This document shows positions 1 to 6,810 of a DNA stretch of 10,993 nucleotides, piece after piece. The number at the start of each line of letters is the position of its first letter. The first letter of the stretch is position 1. This stretch comes from Gallionella sp. (GTDB lineage: Bacteria > Pseudomonadota > Gammaproteobacteria > Burkholderiales > Gallionellaceae): positions 1-10,993 of the forward strand of contig JAUYGW010000084.1 of assembly GCA_030690245.1 (NCBI GenBank), written 5' to 3'. The position numbers were made by a program, and so were the translations under genes. The notes below the pieces were generated by a model, which worked only from the letters and a program-made list of their open reading frames with translations, made no database searches and was not told the origin of the DNA.

Positions 1-479
1 TCGGTGCTGGTCGGTGCGAGCAGGAAGATCGGATCGATGCCGTGCCTGGTCAGATGCGCAAACGCCTCATGGCTTTCCTCCGGCGGAAAGTCGACGGTCA
101 GCACACCGTCCACGCCAACCTCTTCGCAACGCCGCGCAAAAGTTTCCCAGCCCATCGCCTCAATCGGATTGCCGTAGCCCATCAGCACGATCGGCGTTGC
201 GGCATTGCTGCGGCGGAATTCGGTGACCATGTCCAGCACGTGATGCAGCCCGACGTGATGCTTGAGCGCGCGCTCGGATGCGCGCTGGATGGTCGGCCCG
301 TCCGCCATCGGATCGGAGAACGGCACGCCCAGTTCGATGATGTCCGCGCCCGCCTCCACCAGCGCGTGCAGCAGCGGCACGGTGAGCTTTGGGTCGGGAT
401 CGCCCGCCGTGAAGAACGGGATCAGCGCCTTGCGTTGCTGTTGTTTGAGTTGCTCAAAAACAGTCTGGATGCGGCTCAT
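1..479 (-). CDS. trpA: Tryptophan synthase alpha subunit (partial, 3' end beyond left edge)
   Basis: TrpA cleaves indole-3-glycerol phosphate to indole and glyceraldehyde-3-phosphate in the cytoplasm and passes indole through a tunnel to TrpB. The first 159 codons are present; the family is usually about 265 residues, so roughly the C-terminal 40% is missing. The start region [12 protein letters not shown], the [11 protein letters not shown] segment (18-28) and the [16 protein letters not shown] motif (47-62) are all visible. The catalytic glutamate and aspartate fall at E49 and D60, the same numbers as in the enteric enzyme. The ATG overlaps the trpB stop in an ATGA junction, which implies translational coupling and equal subunit supply. 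The next gene downstream is unseen; accD commonly follows in Betaproteobacteria. Confidence 0.97.
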   Translation of the reverse strand, partial: MSRIQTVFEQLKQQQRKALIPFFTAGDPDPKLTVPLLHALVEAGADIIELGVPFSDPMADGPTIQRASERALKHHVGLHHVLDMVTEFRRSNAATPIVLMGYGNPIEAMGWETFARRCEEVGVDGVLTVDFPPEESHEAFAHLTRHGIDPIFLLAPTST

Positions 480-1672
480 AGCGTAATGCCTTTTAATTTT
501 GCGACGGTATTGATGTCCTTGTCGCCGCGCCCGGACAGGTTGACCAGCAGCACCTTGTCCTTGCCCATGGTCGGCGCGATTTTCAGCGCGTGCGCCAAGG
601 CGTGGCTGGATTCCAGCGCCGGGATGATGCCCTCGAAGTGGCACAGGTCATGGAAAGCGCGCAACGCCTCGTCGTCGTCGATCGCGACATATTCGGCGCG
701 CCCGCTGTCTTTCAGCCACGCATGTTCGGGGCCGACGCCGGGATAATCCAGCCCCGCCGAGATGGAATGCGTCTCGATGATCTGGCCGTCCGCGTCCTGT
801 ATCAGATAGGTCTTGTTGCCGTGCAGCACGCCCACCGGGCTGTTGGTCGTCAGCGGCGCGGCATGCGCGCCGCTATTGATGCCGTGCCCGCCCGCCTCCA
901 CGCCAATCAGCTTCACGCCGGGCATGTCGATATAGGAATAGAACACGCCCATCGCGTTGGAGCCGCCGCCGACGCAAGCGATCACCGCATCCGGCTGGCG
1001 ACCCGCCAGTTCCGGCATCTGCACCACCGCCTCCTTGCCGACGATGGCGTTGAAATCGCGCACCATCATCGGGTACGGATGCGGCCCAGCCACGGTGCCG
1101 ATGATGTAAAAAGTGTTCTCGATGTTCGTCACCCAGTCGCGCATCGCCTCGTTGAGCGCGTCCTTGAGCGTCCTGGAGCCGCTCTCCACCGGCACGACGG
1201 TCGCGCCGAGCAGCTTCATGCGGAACACGTTCGGCGACTGGCGCTGCACGTCTTCCGCGCCCATGTACACCACGCACTCCATGCCGTAACGCGCCGCGAC
1301 GGTCGCCGTCGCCACGCCGTGCTGCCCCGCGCCGGTTTCGGCGATCACGCGCTTCTTGCCCATGCGCCTGGCGAGCAATGCCTGGCCGACGGTGTTGTTC
1401 ACCTTGTGCGCGCCGGTATGGTTGAGGTCTTCGCGTTTGAGGTAGATTTGCGCGCCGCCGAGATGGTCGGACAAATGCCGGGCGTGGTAGATCGGGCTGG
1501 GACGGCCGACGAAATGCTTGAGGTCGTAATTCAGCTCGGCGATGAATTCGGGATCGTGGCGGTATTTTTCATAGGCCTGGTTCAGCTCGTCCAGCGCGCC
1601 CATCAGGGTTTCGGCGACATAAATGCCGCCGTAGGGGCCGAAGTGGCCGTTTTTATCCGGGTAGTCGTACAT
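476..1672 (-). CDS. trpB: Tryptophan synthase beta subunit
   Basis: TrpB is the PLP-dependent subunit that condenses indole with L-serine to give tryptophan. The protein has 398 residues, a normal full length. Visible motifs are [13 protein letters not shown] near the N-terminus, [14 protein letters not shown] with the PLP-binding lysine at K90, AETGAGQHG with the catalytic glutamate at E112, the PLP-phosphate loop GGGSNA at 235-240, and NLSGRGDKD (378-386) with the serine contacting the PLP ring nitrogen at S380. The ATG lies inside the end of trpF (20-base overlap). Only a weak, distant GAGG precedes it, so translation probably depends on coupling to trpF. The trpA start overlaps its stop. 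No truncation or missing key residue is seen. Confidence 0.98.
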   Translation of the reverse strand: MYDYPDKNGHFGPYGGIYVAETLMGALDELNQAYEKYRHDPEFIAELNYDLKHFVGRPSPIYHARHLSDHLGGAQIYLKREDLNHTGAHKVNNTVGQALLARRMGKKRVIAETGAGQHGVATATVAARYGMECVVYMGAEDVQRQSPNVFRMKLLGATVVPVESGSRTLKDALNEAMRDWVTNIENTFYIIGTVAGPHPYPMMVRDFNAIVGKEAVVQMPELAGRQPDAVIACVGGGSNAMGVFYSYIDMPGVKLIGVEAGGHGINSGAHAAPLTTNSPVGVLHGNKTYLIQDADGQIIETHSISAGLDYPGVGPEHAWLKDSGRAEYVAIDDDEALRAFHDLCHFEGIIPALESSHALAHALKIAPTMGKDKVLLVNLSGRGDKDINTVAKLKGITL

Positions 1673-2318
1673 CTGCTTGTTTAACCTCTTGTATGAAACG
1701 GGCGATCTTCGCCGCGTCCTTTATGCCCTTCAGGGTATTGATACCCTTGCTCGCTTCCACGCCGCCCGACTCCACGCCACTGGACACGTCCACCGCGTAG
1801 GGCCGCACTTGTTTGATCGCCGCAGCGATATTTTCCGCCGCCAGCCCACCGGACAGAATCACCGGCAGCGGCAGGTGCGGCGGGATCAGGCTCCAGTCGA
1901 AGGTCGCTCCGGTGCCGCCCGGGATGCCTTCCACATGCGCGTCCAGCAACAAACCCTTGGCGGTGCGAAAATCGGACGCGCATTGTAGCAAATCCACCCC
2001 GGCTTTGACGCGGATCGCCTTGAGATAGGGGCTGGCGAATTGCGCGCAGAACTCCGGCGACTCGTCGCCGTGGAATTGCAACAGGTCGAGCGGCACTTGC
2101 GCCAGCGCCTCGCGCACGAATGCTTCAGCTGCATTGACGAACAGGCCAACCACAGACACGAACGGCGGTAACGCGGCGGCCAGTTGCGCGGCCTGCGCAA
2201 TGCCGACATGGCGCGGGCTGCGCTCGTAGAACACCAGCCCAATCGCATCCGCACCGCAATGCGCGGCAGCCAATGCGTCTTCCACGCGGGTGATGCCGCA
2301 AATCTTGATGCGTGTCAC
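1653..2318 (-). CDS. trpF: Phosphoribosylanthranilate isomerase
   Basis: TrpF converts N-(5'-phosphoribosyl)anthranilate to the ribulose form (CdRP), the third step of tryptophan synthesis, as a monofunctional TIM barrel. From the GTG at 2318 the protein has 221 residues and opens (V/M)[10 protein letters not shown], as the family does. The catalytic pair falls at C7 and D126, the usual numbering. LQFHGDE (80-86), VILSGGL (153-159) and DVSSGVES (177-184) form other conserved loops. About 12 extra residues follow DVSSGVES. The GTG has no Shine-Dalgarno and directly abuts a heptamer repeat element. The frame stays open upstream: an in-frame ATG at 2390 lies 10 bases after the truA stop with AAGG at 8-base spacing and would add 24 residues. 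I chose 2318 on family length, but the real start may be 2390. The 3' end overlaps trpB. Confidence 0.93.
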   Translation of the reverse strand: MTRIKICGITRVEDALAAAHCGADAIGLVFYERSPRHVGIAQAAQLAAALPPFVSVVGLFVNAAEAFVREALAQVPLDLLQFHGDESPEFCAQFASPYLKAIRVKAGVDLLQCASDFRTAKGLLLDAHVEGIPGGTGATFDWSLIPPHLPLPVILSGGLAAENIAAAIKQVRPYAVDVSSGVESGGVEASKGINTLKGIKDAAKIARFIQEVKQADVRLPG

Positions 2319-2323
2319 ATGTG

Positions 2324-2450
2324 AGGATTCGGGATTCAGGATCGAGGATTCAGCACGCCCCATCTCTCCATCTTTTCCACGTTCCATCATCCCGTCAACC
2401 TTATATCCCAAGCCGCCCTCCCAAATCCTGTATCCCGAATTCTGAATCCT
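2324..2450. repeat. Inverted pair of heptamer arrays at the truA/trpF junction
   Basis: Two 30-base arms (2324-2353 and 2421-2450) are imperfect inverted repeats, identical at 23 of 30 positions. Each arm is four tandem copies of a heptamer with consensus RGGATTC: at 2324, 2331, 2338 and 2345 on the plus strand, and from 2450, 2443, 2436 and 2429 reading down the minus strand. The 67-base centre holds GGA/GATG-rich sequence on the minus strand and the truA stop. One arm encodes the end of TruA; the other abuts the trpF GTG. I see no clear target-site duplication and no coding function of its own. It looks like a non-autonomous dispersed repeat; I do not know a name for it. Confidence 0.8.
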
Positions 2451-3207
2451 GTTCCTGGGGCAATCCCCACTTCGCCTCGTACTGTATGCGGCGCAAGTAT
2501 AAGCCATCCGGCGCGAAGGTCGGCGCGGCGAGACGGCGCTCGCGGCCATCCAATATTTCCGCGAGCCATTCCGGCGCATGCTTGCCCTTGCCGACGTACA
2601 CTAGGCAGCCGACGATGTTGCGCACCATGTGGTGCAAAAAAGCATTGGCGCTCAAATCGAAGATCAGCATCTCGCCCTCCCGGCGAATCTCCAATTGACG
2701 CAGGTTCTTGATTGGCGATTTGGCCTGGCATTCGGACGCACGGAACGCGCTGAAGTCGTGTTCGCCCAGCAAACATTGCGCGGCGGCCCGCATCGCCGCG
2801 ATATCCAGCGGCAAATGAAACCAGCCCGTCTTGCCGGCATGGATCGCAGAGCGTACCGGGCGGTTGATCAGCAGGTAGCGGTAGCTGCGCCCGTGCGCGG
2901 AGAAACGCGCATGGAATTCGTCCGGCACCGGATGCGCCCAGCGCACCGCGATGCTGTCCGGCAGCGCCGCATTCACGCCGCGTATCCATGCGCTTAGCGG
3001 ACGTTCGGCTCGGGTATCGAAATGCGCCACCTGCTCCAGCGCATGCACCCCGGTGTCGGTGCGTCCCGCCGCAAGGATTGCAACCGGTTCATCCGCGATT
3101 TGGCTCAACGCACGTTGCAGCGTGTCCTGCACGGTGCGCCCATCCGGCTGGCTCTGCCAGCCGCAATACCTGCGGCCGTCGTATTCGACACCCAGAGCAA
3201 TTCTCAT
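2401..3207 (-). CDS. truA: tRNA pseudouridine(38-40) synthase
   Basis: TruA isomerises uridines 38-40 in the anticodon stem-loop of many tRNAs. The protein has 268 residues from the ATG at 3207. The start is supported by [18 protein letters not shown], the usual family opening, and by AGGA eight bases upstream. GRTDTGVHA (48-56) carries the catalytic aspartate D51. [19 protein letters not shown] in the C-terminal half is the conserved helix and following turn. The recognisable family sequence ends at about residue 250 (YEAKWGLP); the last 18 residues are encoded by a heptamer repeat arm and are probably an acquired tail. The upstream membrane-protein gene ends 10 bases before the start, so the two are likely co-transcribed and coupled. 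An in-frame extension further upstream is merely open frame inside the neighbour. Confidence 0.96.
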   Translation of the reverse strand: MRIALGVEYDGRRYCGWQSQPDGRTVQDTLQRALSQIADEPVAILAAGRTDTGVHALEQVAHFDTRAERPLSAWIRGVNAALPDSIAVRWAHPVPDEFHARFSAHGRSYRYLLINRPVRSAIHAGKTGWFHLPLDIAAMRAAAQCLLGEHDFSAFRASECQAKSPIKNLRQLEIRREGEMLIFDLSANAFLHHMVRNIVGCLVYVGKGKHAPEWLAEILDGRERRLAAPTFAPDGLYLRRIQYEAKWGLPQEQDSEFGIQDLGGRLGI

Positions 3208-3217
3208 GGTGCGATCC

Positions 3218-3832
3218 TCATCGCAGCGCACCCAGCAACAGCAGCAGCGCAAAACCCAGCAGCAGCGCATCGCCGATGCCAAAGCGGTACAGCGGCAATT
3301 CCATGTGCCGTATGGTCTCGCCATGCGGTTCAAACAGGCTGTTCAAGGTGTCCTGCCAGCCTCCCGCGCTGCGCAGCATCGCAACTTCGGCATAATGCAA
3401 GGTCAAAGCCAGCCGCACCGCGAACCGCTCGCGCGACAGCCCCAGCCATTGCAATGGCGCGAACAGGGTGTAAAGCCCGGCGATCAGCTGCTGGCGATGC
3501 AGGCGATCCAGCAGGATCGCCAATCCGGCCAGCGCGGCCAGCAAACGGGTCAGTTGCAGCACGCCATCGGCCAGCCCTTCGCGGCTTGGGCTGAACATGC
3601 CGAGCGTATCCGACAGCGGCTGTCCGGGCGTGCTGTAGGCGTAGATCAGCAAGAGCGACAGCATGATCCAGCGGGTGCGGCGCACTAATTGTGTGAATTT
3701 GTGCCTGGAAACGGCGAAAGCGCACAGCATGACCGAACCGGCTGCCATCAGAAACAGGCCGGACGCCAATACCTGCATCGCAGCGACCAGCAGGCACCAG
3801 GTCAGAATTTGCGCGGCGGGATGGAATTTCAT
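3218..3832 (-). CDS. Small integral membrane protein, CbiQ/EcfT-like
   Basis: This 204-residue protein is strongly hydrophobic, with likely membrane segments near 8-40 (one or two), 53-66, 90-108 and 184-202. The loop RLALTLHYAEVAMLRSAGGW (140-159) and overall layout recall the transmembrane T component of energy-coupling-factor transporters (CbiQ family). However, I do not see the Ala-Arg-Gly-type coupling motifs used to bind the ATPases, and no ATPase or substrate-binding gene is nearby, so transport is unproven. From memory, a gene of this kind often lies between fimV and truA in Betaproteobacteria. The ATG at 3832 gives a natural hydrophobic start, but its only purine-rich sequence (AAGG) touches the ATG directly; M18-type later starts are possible. 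truA follows after 10 bases. Confidence 0.7.
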   Translation of the reverse strand: MKFHPAAQILTWCLLVAAMQVLASGLFLMAAGSVMLCAFAVSRHKFTQLVRRTRWIMLSLLLIYAYSTPGQPLSDTLGMFSPSREGLADGVLQLTRLLAALAGLAILLDRLHRQQLIAGLYTLFAPLQWLGLSRERFAVRLALTLHYAEVAMLRSAGGWQDTLNSLFEPHGETIRHMELPLYRFGIGDALLLGFALLLLLGALR

Positions 3833-3851
3833 CCTTGAAACAGTATTGAAA

Positions 3852-4021
3852 CCACGAAGAACACGTAGGCCATGAAGAAAAACCATAGATTGCTCCGAAA
3901 ATGCTGCCCCCCCTGCGGGTGAGCGGTCAGCAACATACAACCCCATGAATTGGGGTTGGCAGGGATGGGAGGCTTTATGCCCAACTCGCAAAAAACTTCG
4001 TGCTCTCCATGTCCTTCGTGG
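3852..4021. repeat. Inverted pair of nonamer arrays in the fimV / membrane-protein spacer
   Basis: Arms at 3852-3877 and 3996-4021 are inverted repeats identical at 20 of 26 positions. Each is built of three 9-base phrases close to CACGAAGRA (starting 3853, 3862, 3871 on the plus strand and from 4020, 4011, 4002 on the minus strand). The 118-base centre contains a small hairpin at 3938-3958 (stem CAACCCCA / TGGGGTTG, 5-base loop) and a run of seven Cs. AGTATT occurs just outside both ends (3842-3847 and 4025-4030), a possible but weak target duplication. No gene is visible in 3833-4051, and I find no convincing promoter there, although transcription of the downstream genes may begin in it. 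Confidence 0.7.
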
Positions 4022-4051
4022 CGAAGTATTTTTTTCAGCATTGACTGCCCC

Positions 4052-4084
4052 AAAAGAAAACGGCAGCCCGGTACCGGGCTGCCG
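4052..4084 (-). terminator. Rho-independent terminator of fimV
   Basis: A perfect 24-base palindrome at 4061-4084 (half-site CGGCAGCCCGGT) is followed on the minus strand by TTTTCTTTT at 4052-4060. It lies 17 bases after the fimV stop codon. The stem is very GC-rich and the U-tract is well placed, so transcription from fimV should mostly stop here. On the plus strand there is no T-run after the stem, so it should act in one direction only. Confidence 0.92.
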
Positions 4085-4101
4085 CCATCACAAAACCATG
4101 A

Positions 4102-6723
4102 TTAACCGAGCTGATCGAGCATGGACTGAGCGACTTCGCGCTGCCCCTCATCGCCCTCGCGCATGACTTCGTCGAGGATCTCGCGCGCGCCGGTCCCATC
4201 ACCCATTTCCTGATAGGCTCTGGCCAAATCGAGTTTGGTGGCAACCTCATGCCAATGTTCATCCTTGGCTTCCGCTGCCGGTTCGCCTGGCGTCGCGGCT
4301 GCATCAAAATTCAGGTTGATACCCGCCAACCCGGTCTCGGCTTGCGCGGCGGGTACGGGTTTCTCGGCTAGATCTTCAACCGGGAAGTCCAGCGTGAACT
4401 CCATGCCGCCATCGTCGGCTTGTGCTGCCGGCTTGCTAGCCTCCGGCTGCAGCGCCGGCATCGATGGATGGGTGGAAGTGACATCAAAAATCAGGTCGTC
4501 CAGATTGGGCAGCGCAGTTTCAGCCTGCCCGGTAGCCGCCTGCATCGAGGGGCTGGTCGAGGTGACATCGAAATCCATTTCCATCGGCGCGCTGAGCGAT
4601 GGCTTGGTGGACGTTATATCGAAGTCCATCGCAGGATGGGTGGAAGTCGCGTCAAAATCCGTCGTTTCCGCTTGAGCCGCAGCCTTGTCGCCAGTTGACA
4701 GAGGCGCGATTTCTTCCGTGCCTCCCAGATCGAAGTCCACGTCGGAAGCCGATGTTTCCTGCGCCGCCGTCTCGCCTAGATCAAAATCCGGCATCGCATT
4801 GAGCACGGTTGTCTGCATGGTCGCGCTGCCGTCATCCTCGATGGTTCCACCGCCGTACATCGGGTTATTCGGTTCGAGTTTGCGCCCCATTGCCGCGGCT
4901 TGTTGCCATGCCTGTTCATCGCCGGAATCCTTCAACTGGCGCGCGATGGCCGAAAAGGAATTCACATCCTTGCGAGCGGCGTAAATACCCAGCAACTTGA
5001 GGTGGATCTGATGATTATTTGGCGTGTTCAGCAGCGCCTCTTTCAGTATTTCCTCCGCCTGCGCATCGCGGCCGAAATTCAGGAATAGATCCGCCTCGCT
5101 GATCGGATCGACGTCGTCAGACTGTGAATCCGCTGCAGGATGTTCGCCTGTCGTACTGGTGAAATCGCCGGTCTCCGGGGAAGGCGCAACCGGCGCGGTA
5201 ATGTGCCCGGTTATCGCGCCAGCATCTTCACTTTGCCCGCCAGCAGCAGGAGCCTGCCTGCGGCGGTTCAACATAAAACCGAGTCCGCCCAAACCAAGCA
5301 GGATCGCCGCGCCGCCAACGAGATAAAGCGGCTCGCCCAGGATCTGATCCACCAGGGAAGGCTGCGGCACGACCACTGGCTGTGGTTTTGGCTTAGGTTT
5401 GGCAACGGGCGCTGGCTTGACTTCGCTGGCGGCTGCCACCGAGGAAGCCGCAGCGCCTGAAGGTTGCGCCGCCAGCGCCGCAGCCTCGGATTTCAGCTGG
5501 GCGAGGCGCTGCATGTCCTGAAGGTTCTTTTCCAGCAATGCGGCGCGCGCCTGCTCTTCCTTCAGCCCTTTGGCCTTGGCGATCGCATCTTCCTGCTCGG
5601 CATTCTTCTTGTCCTGAGCGGACATGGGCTTACCTGCCGCGCCTGCCTTATCTCCCGGGGCTTCGCCCTTGGACAATTTCAGCACTTCCTTGGCGGACTC
5701 TTTCGCAACCGGGGCCTTGTCGGCAACCGAACTGGCGATCTTGCCGGTGGCCACTTGCTGGGCATCCTGCGACTGGCTGGCGGCCGGGGCCGCACCGGCC
5801 AGCTTTTGCCGGTAGGCATTCCAGTCGGCTGTCTGCGCGCGGATTTCCTTTACCGCATCGGACTGCGCCACGCCCATCAACTCGCCCTGGCCGGGCAGGC
5901 GCAGAATCTTGCCGGCCTTGATGCGGTTCATGTTTTTAGCGTCGAATTGATCGGCATTGGCGCGGTACAGCGCGACCAGCATGCGCTCCAGGCTCACTTC
6001 ATCCGGCTTGAACTGCATGGCGATATTGTTCAGCGTATCGCCGCGATGGACGGTAATTTCGCCCATTGCGACAGCAGCAGGCTTGCGCTCCGGCACAGCC
6101 GCAAAAACCTTTTCATCCACCGGTGCAGTGGCACGCATCGGCTGCGCTTGCTTCTTGGCCGTCTCCGCCCATTCTTTTTGGTAGCGGCGTTCCTGATCAG
6201 TCTGTTCAACAGGCTTGGCGGCAGTTTCCAGCGGTGCGATTTCCGGCGGCGCGGATTGCACGGCCGGTGCGGATTGCACGGCCGGTGCGACGGCTTGCAC
6301 TTCCACCGGCTTGGGTTGTTCCGCAACATAGCCCGGCGGATCGAGCAGGAAAGTATATTCGCGCAGCAGCTTGCCGGACGACCAGGTCAACTCGACCAGC
6401 ATGCTCACGAAAGGATCGTTGATCGGTTGCGTGCTGCTTGCCTTGATATACGACTCGCCGTTCGCGCGGCTCTCGATCTGAAACTTGAACTTGTTGCCAT
6501 AAGGATATTCCAGCCCGGCCCCCCGGTAGATATCGGGCGACGCAAGGCGGGCAACCAGGCTGGCTTTCTCGGCCTTGTTGACCAGCACTAGCTCGATATC
6601 AGCCTTCAGCGGCTGCCCCAAGGCGGAAGCCACATTGATCCCGCCCATGCCAACGGCGGAAACACATGTGGACAGCGTAAAAGCAGCAACAGCCCCGAGC
6701 AGTTTTAGTAGTGACTTTCGCAC
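4102..6723 (-). CDS. fimV: FimV-family LysM/TPR inner-membrane protein
   Basis: FimV binds peptidoglycan and organises polar machinery such as type IV pili and twitching motility in Pseudomonas; here the role is inferred. The 873-residue protein has a signal peptide (about 1-23), the FimV N-terminal domain (to about 133; NVASALGQPLKADIEL at 30-45), a LysM domain (223-277, TVHRGDTLNNIA), a coiled-coil/Ala-Lys-rich stretch (about 370-420), a proline/lysine linker, one membrane helix (about 466-485), a cytoplasmic TPR region (541-623, SEADLFLNFGRDAQAEEILKEAL), an acidic linker with four FD-TST-PSM repeats (689-755) and the C-terminal FimV domain (824-873). The start is GTG at 6723 with AAGGTGA at proper spacing. 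It has its own AT-rich leader and terminator, so it is probably a separate unit from the amino-acid genes. Confidence 0.95.
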   Translation of the reverse strand: MRKSLLKLLGAVAAFTLSTCVSAVGMGGINVASALGQPLKADIELVLVNKAEKASLVARLASPDIYRGAGLEYPYGNKFKFQIESRANGESYIKASSTQPINDPFVSMLVELTWSSGKLLREYTFLLDPPGYVAEQPKPVEVQAVAPAVQSAPAVQSAPPEIAPLETAAKPVEQTDQERRYQKEWAETAKKQAQPMRATAPVDEKVFAAVPERKPAAVAMGEITVHRGDTLNNIAMQFKPDEVSLERMLVALYRANADQFDAKNMNRIKAGKILRLPGQGELMGVAQSDAVKEIRAQTADWNAYRQKLAGAAPAASQSQDAQQVATGKIASSVADKAPVAKESAKEVLKLSKGEAPGDKAGAAGKPMSAQDKKNAEQEDAIAKAKGLKEEQARAALLEKNLQDMQRLAQLKSEAAALAAQPSGAAASSVAAASEVKPAPVAKPKPKPQPVVVPQPSLVDQILGEPLYLVGGAAILLGLGGLGFMLNRRRQAPAAGGQSEDAGAITGHITAPVAPSPETGDFTSTTGEHPAADSQSDDVDPISEADLFLNFGRDAQAEEILKEALLNTPNNHQIHLKLLGIYAARKDVNSFSAIARQLKDSGDEQAWQQAAAMGRKLEPNNPMYGGGTIEDDGSATMQTTVLNAMPDFDLGETAAQETSASDVDFDLGGTEEIAPLSTGDKAAAQAETTDFDATSTHPAMDFDITSTKPSLSAPMEMDFDVTSTSPSMQAATGQAETALPNLDDLIFDVTSTHPSMPALQPEASKPAAQADDGGMEFTLDFPVEDLAEKPVPAAQAETGLAGINLNFDAAATPGEPAAEAKDEHWHEVATKLDLARAYQEMGDGTGAREILDEVMREGDEGQREVAQSMLDQLG
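4459..4659 (-). repeat. Four-copy peptide repeat in the FimV acidic linker
   Basis: The motif FD(V/I/A)TST-x-P-(S/A)-(M/L) occurs at FimV residues 690-699, 701-710, 718-727 and 746-755. Nearby DFDLG motifs (647 and 663) and NFD/LDF phrases look like more distant copies. The four DNA copies remain clearly alike but not identical, so the duplication is not recent. It lies between the cytoplasmic TPR region and the C-terminal domain. Confidence 0.85.
6251..6286 (-). repeat. 18-base exact tandem duplication in fimV
   Basis: Two identical 18-base units (6251-6268 and 6269-6286) lie head to tail in frame, with a decayed third unit after them. They encode the repeated PAVQSA phrase (FimV residues about 146-157) in the periplasmic proline/alanine-rich linker after the N-terminal domain. 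Exactness suggests recent slippage; being in frame, it only changes linker length. Confidence 0.85.
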
Positions 6724-6810
6724 GCTATCACCTTATGGTTATTCATTGAACAAGTAAAATAACATCATGGAGTTATAAGCACAAGCTCATAATAATTTTC
6801 GCATCATGTA
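6724..6810 (-). promoter_or_regulatory. AT-rich leader of fimV with possible promoter
   Basis: This 87-base gap between asd and fimV is much richer in A and T than its surroundings. On the minus strand it contains TATAAC (6772-6777), one base from the sigma-70 -10 consensus, but no good -35 at standard spacing. A second weak possibility is TTGTGC, 17 bases, TATTTT. The AAGGTGA ribosome site of fimV is at its lower end. There is no terminator hairpin after asd here, so read-through from asd is also possible. Confidence 0.35.

Noticed and set aside
1653..1672. trpF/trpB overlap as a sign of a frameshift or annotation error
   Set aside because: Both proteins are complete and in their normal form; a 20-base overlap is consistent with translational coupling in a trp cluster.
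590..1684. Long open frame on the plus strand opposite trpB (364 codons)
   Set aside because: It is antisense to a complete TrpB with all catalytic motifs; its His/Arg/Ala/Val-rich composition is typical of an opposite-strand shadow in GC-rich DNA.
2324..2450. CRISPR-like array
   Set aside because: The repeats are contiguous 7-base phrases without spacers and in inverted pairs; no cas genes are present.
3833..3991. Upstream extension of the membrane protein to an ATG at 3991
   Set aside because: The extra 53 residues are read through the nonamer repeat element and have no membrane-protein character; the hydrophobic start at 3832 fits the family better.
5464..6591. Long open frame on the plus strand opposite fimV (375 codons)
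   Set aside because: FimV signal peptide, LysM and membrane helix are read on the minus strand here; the opposite frame has no recognisable domain or ribosome site.
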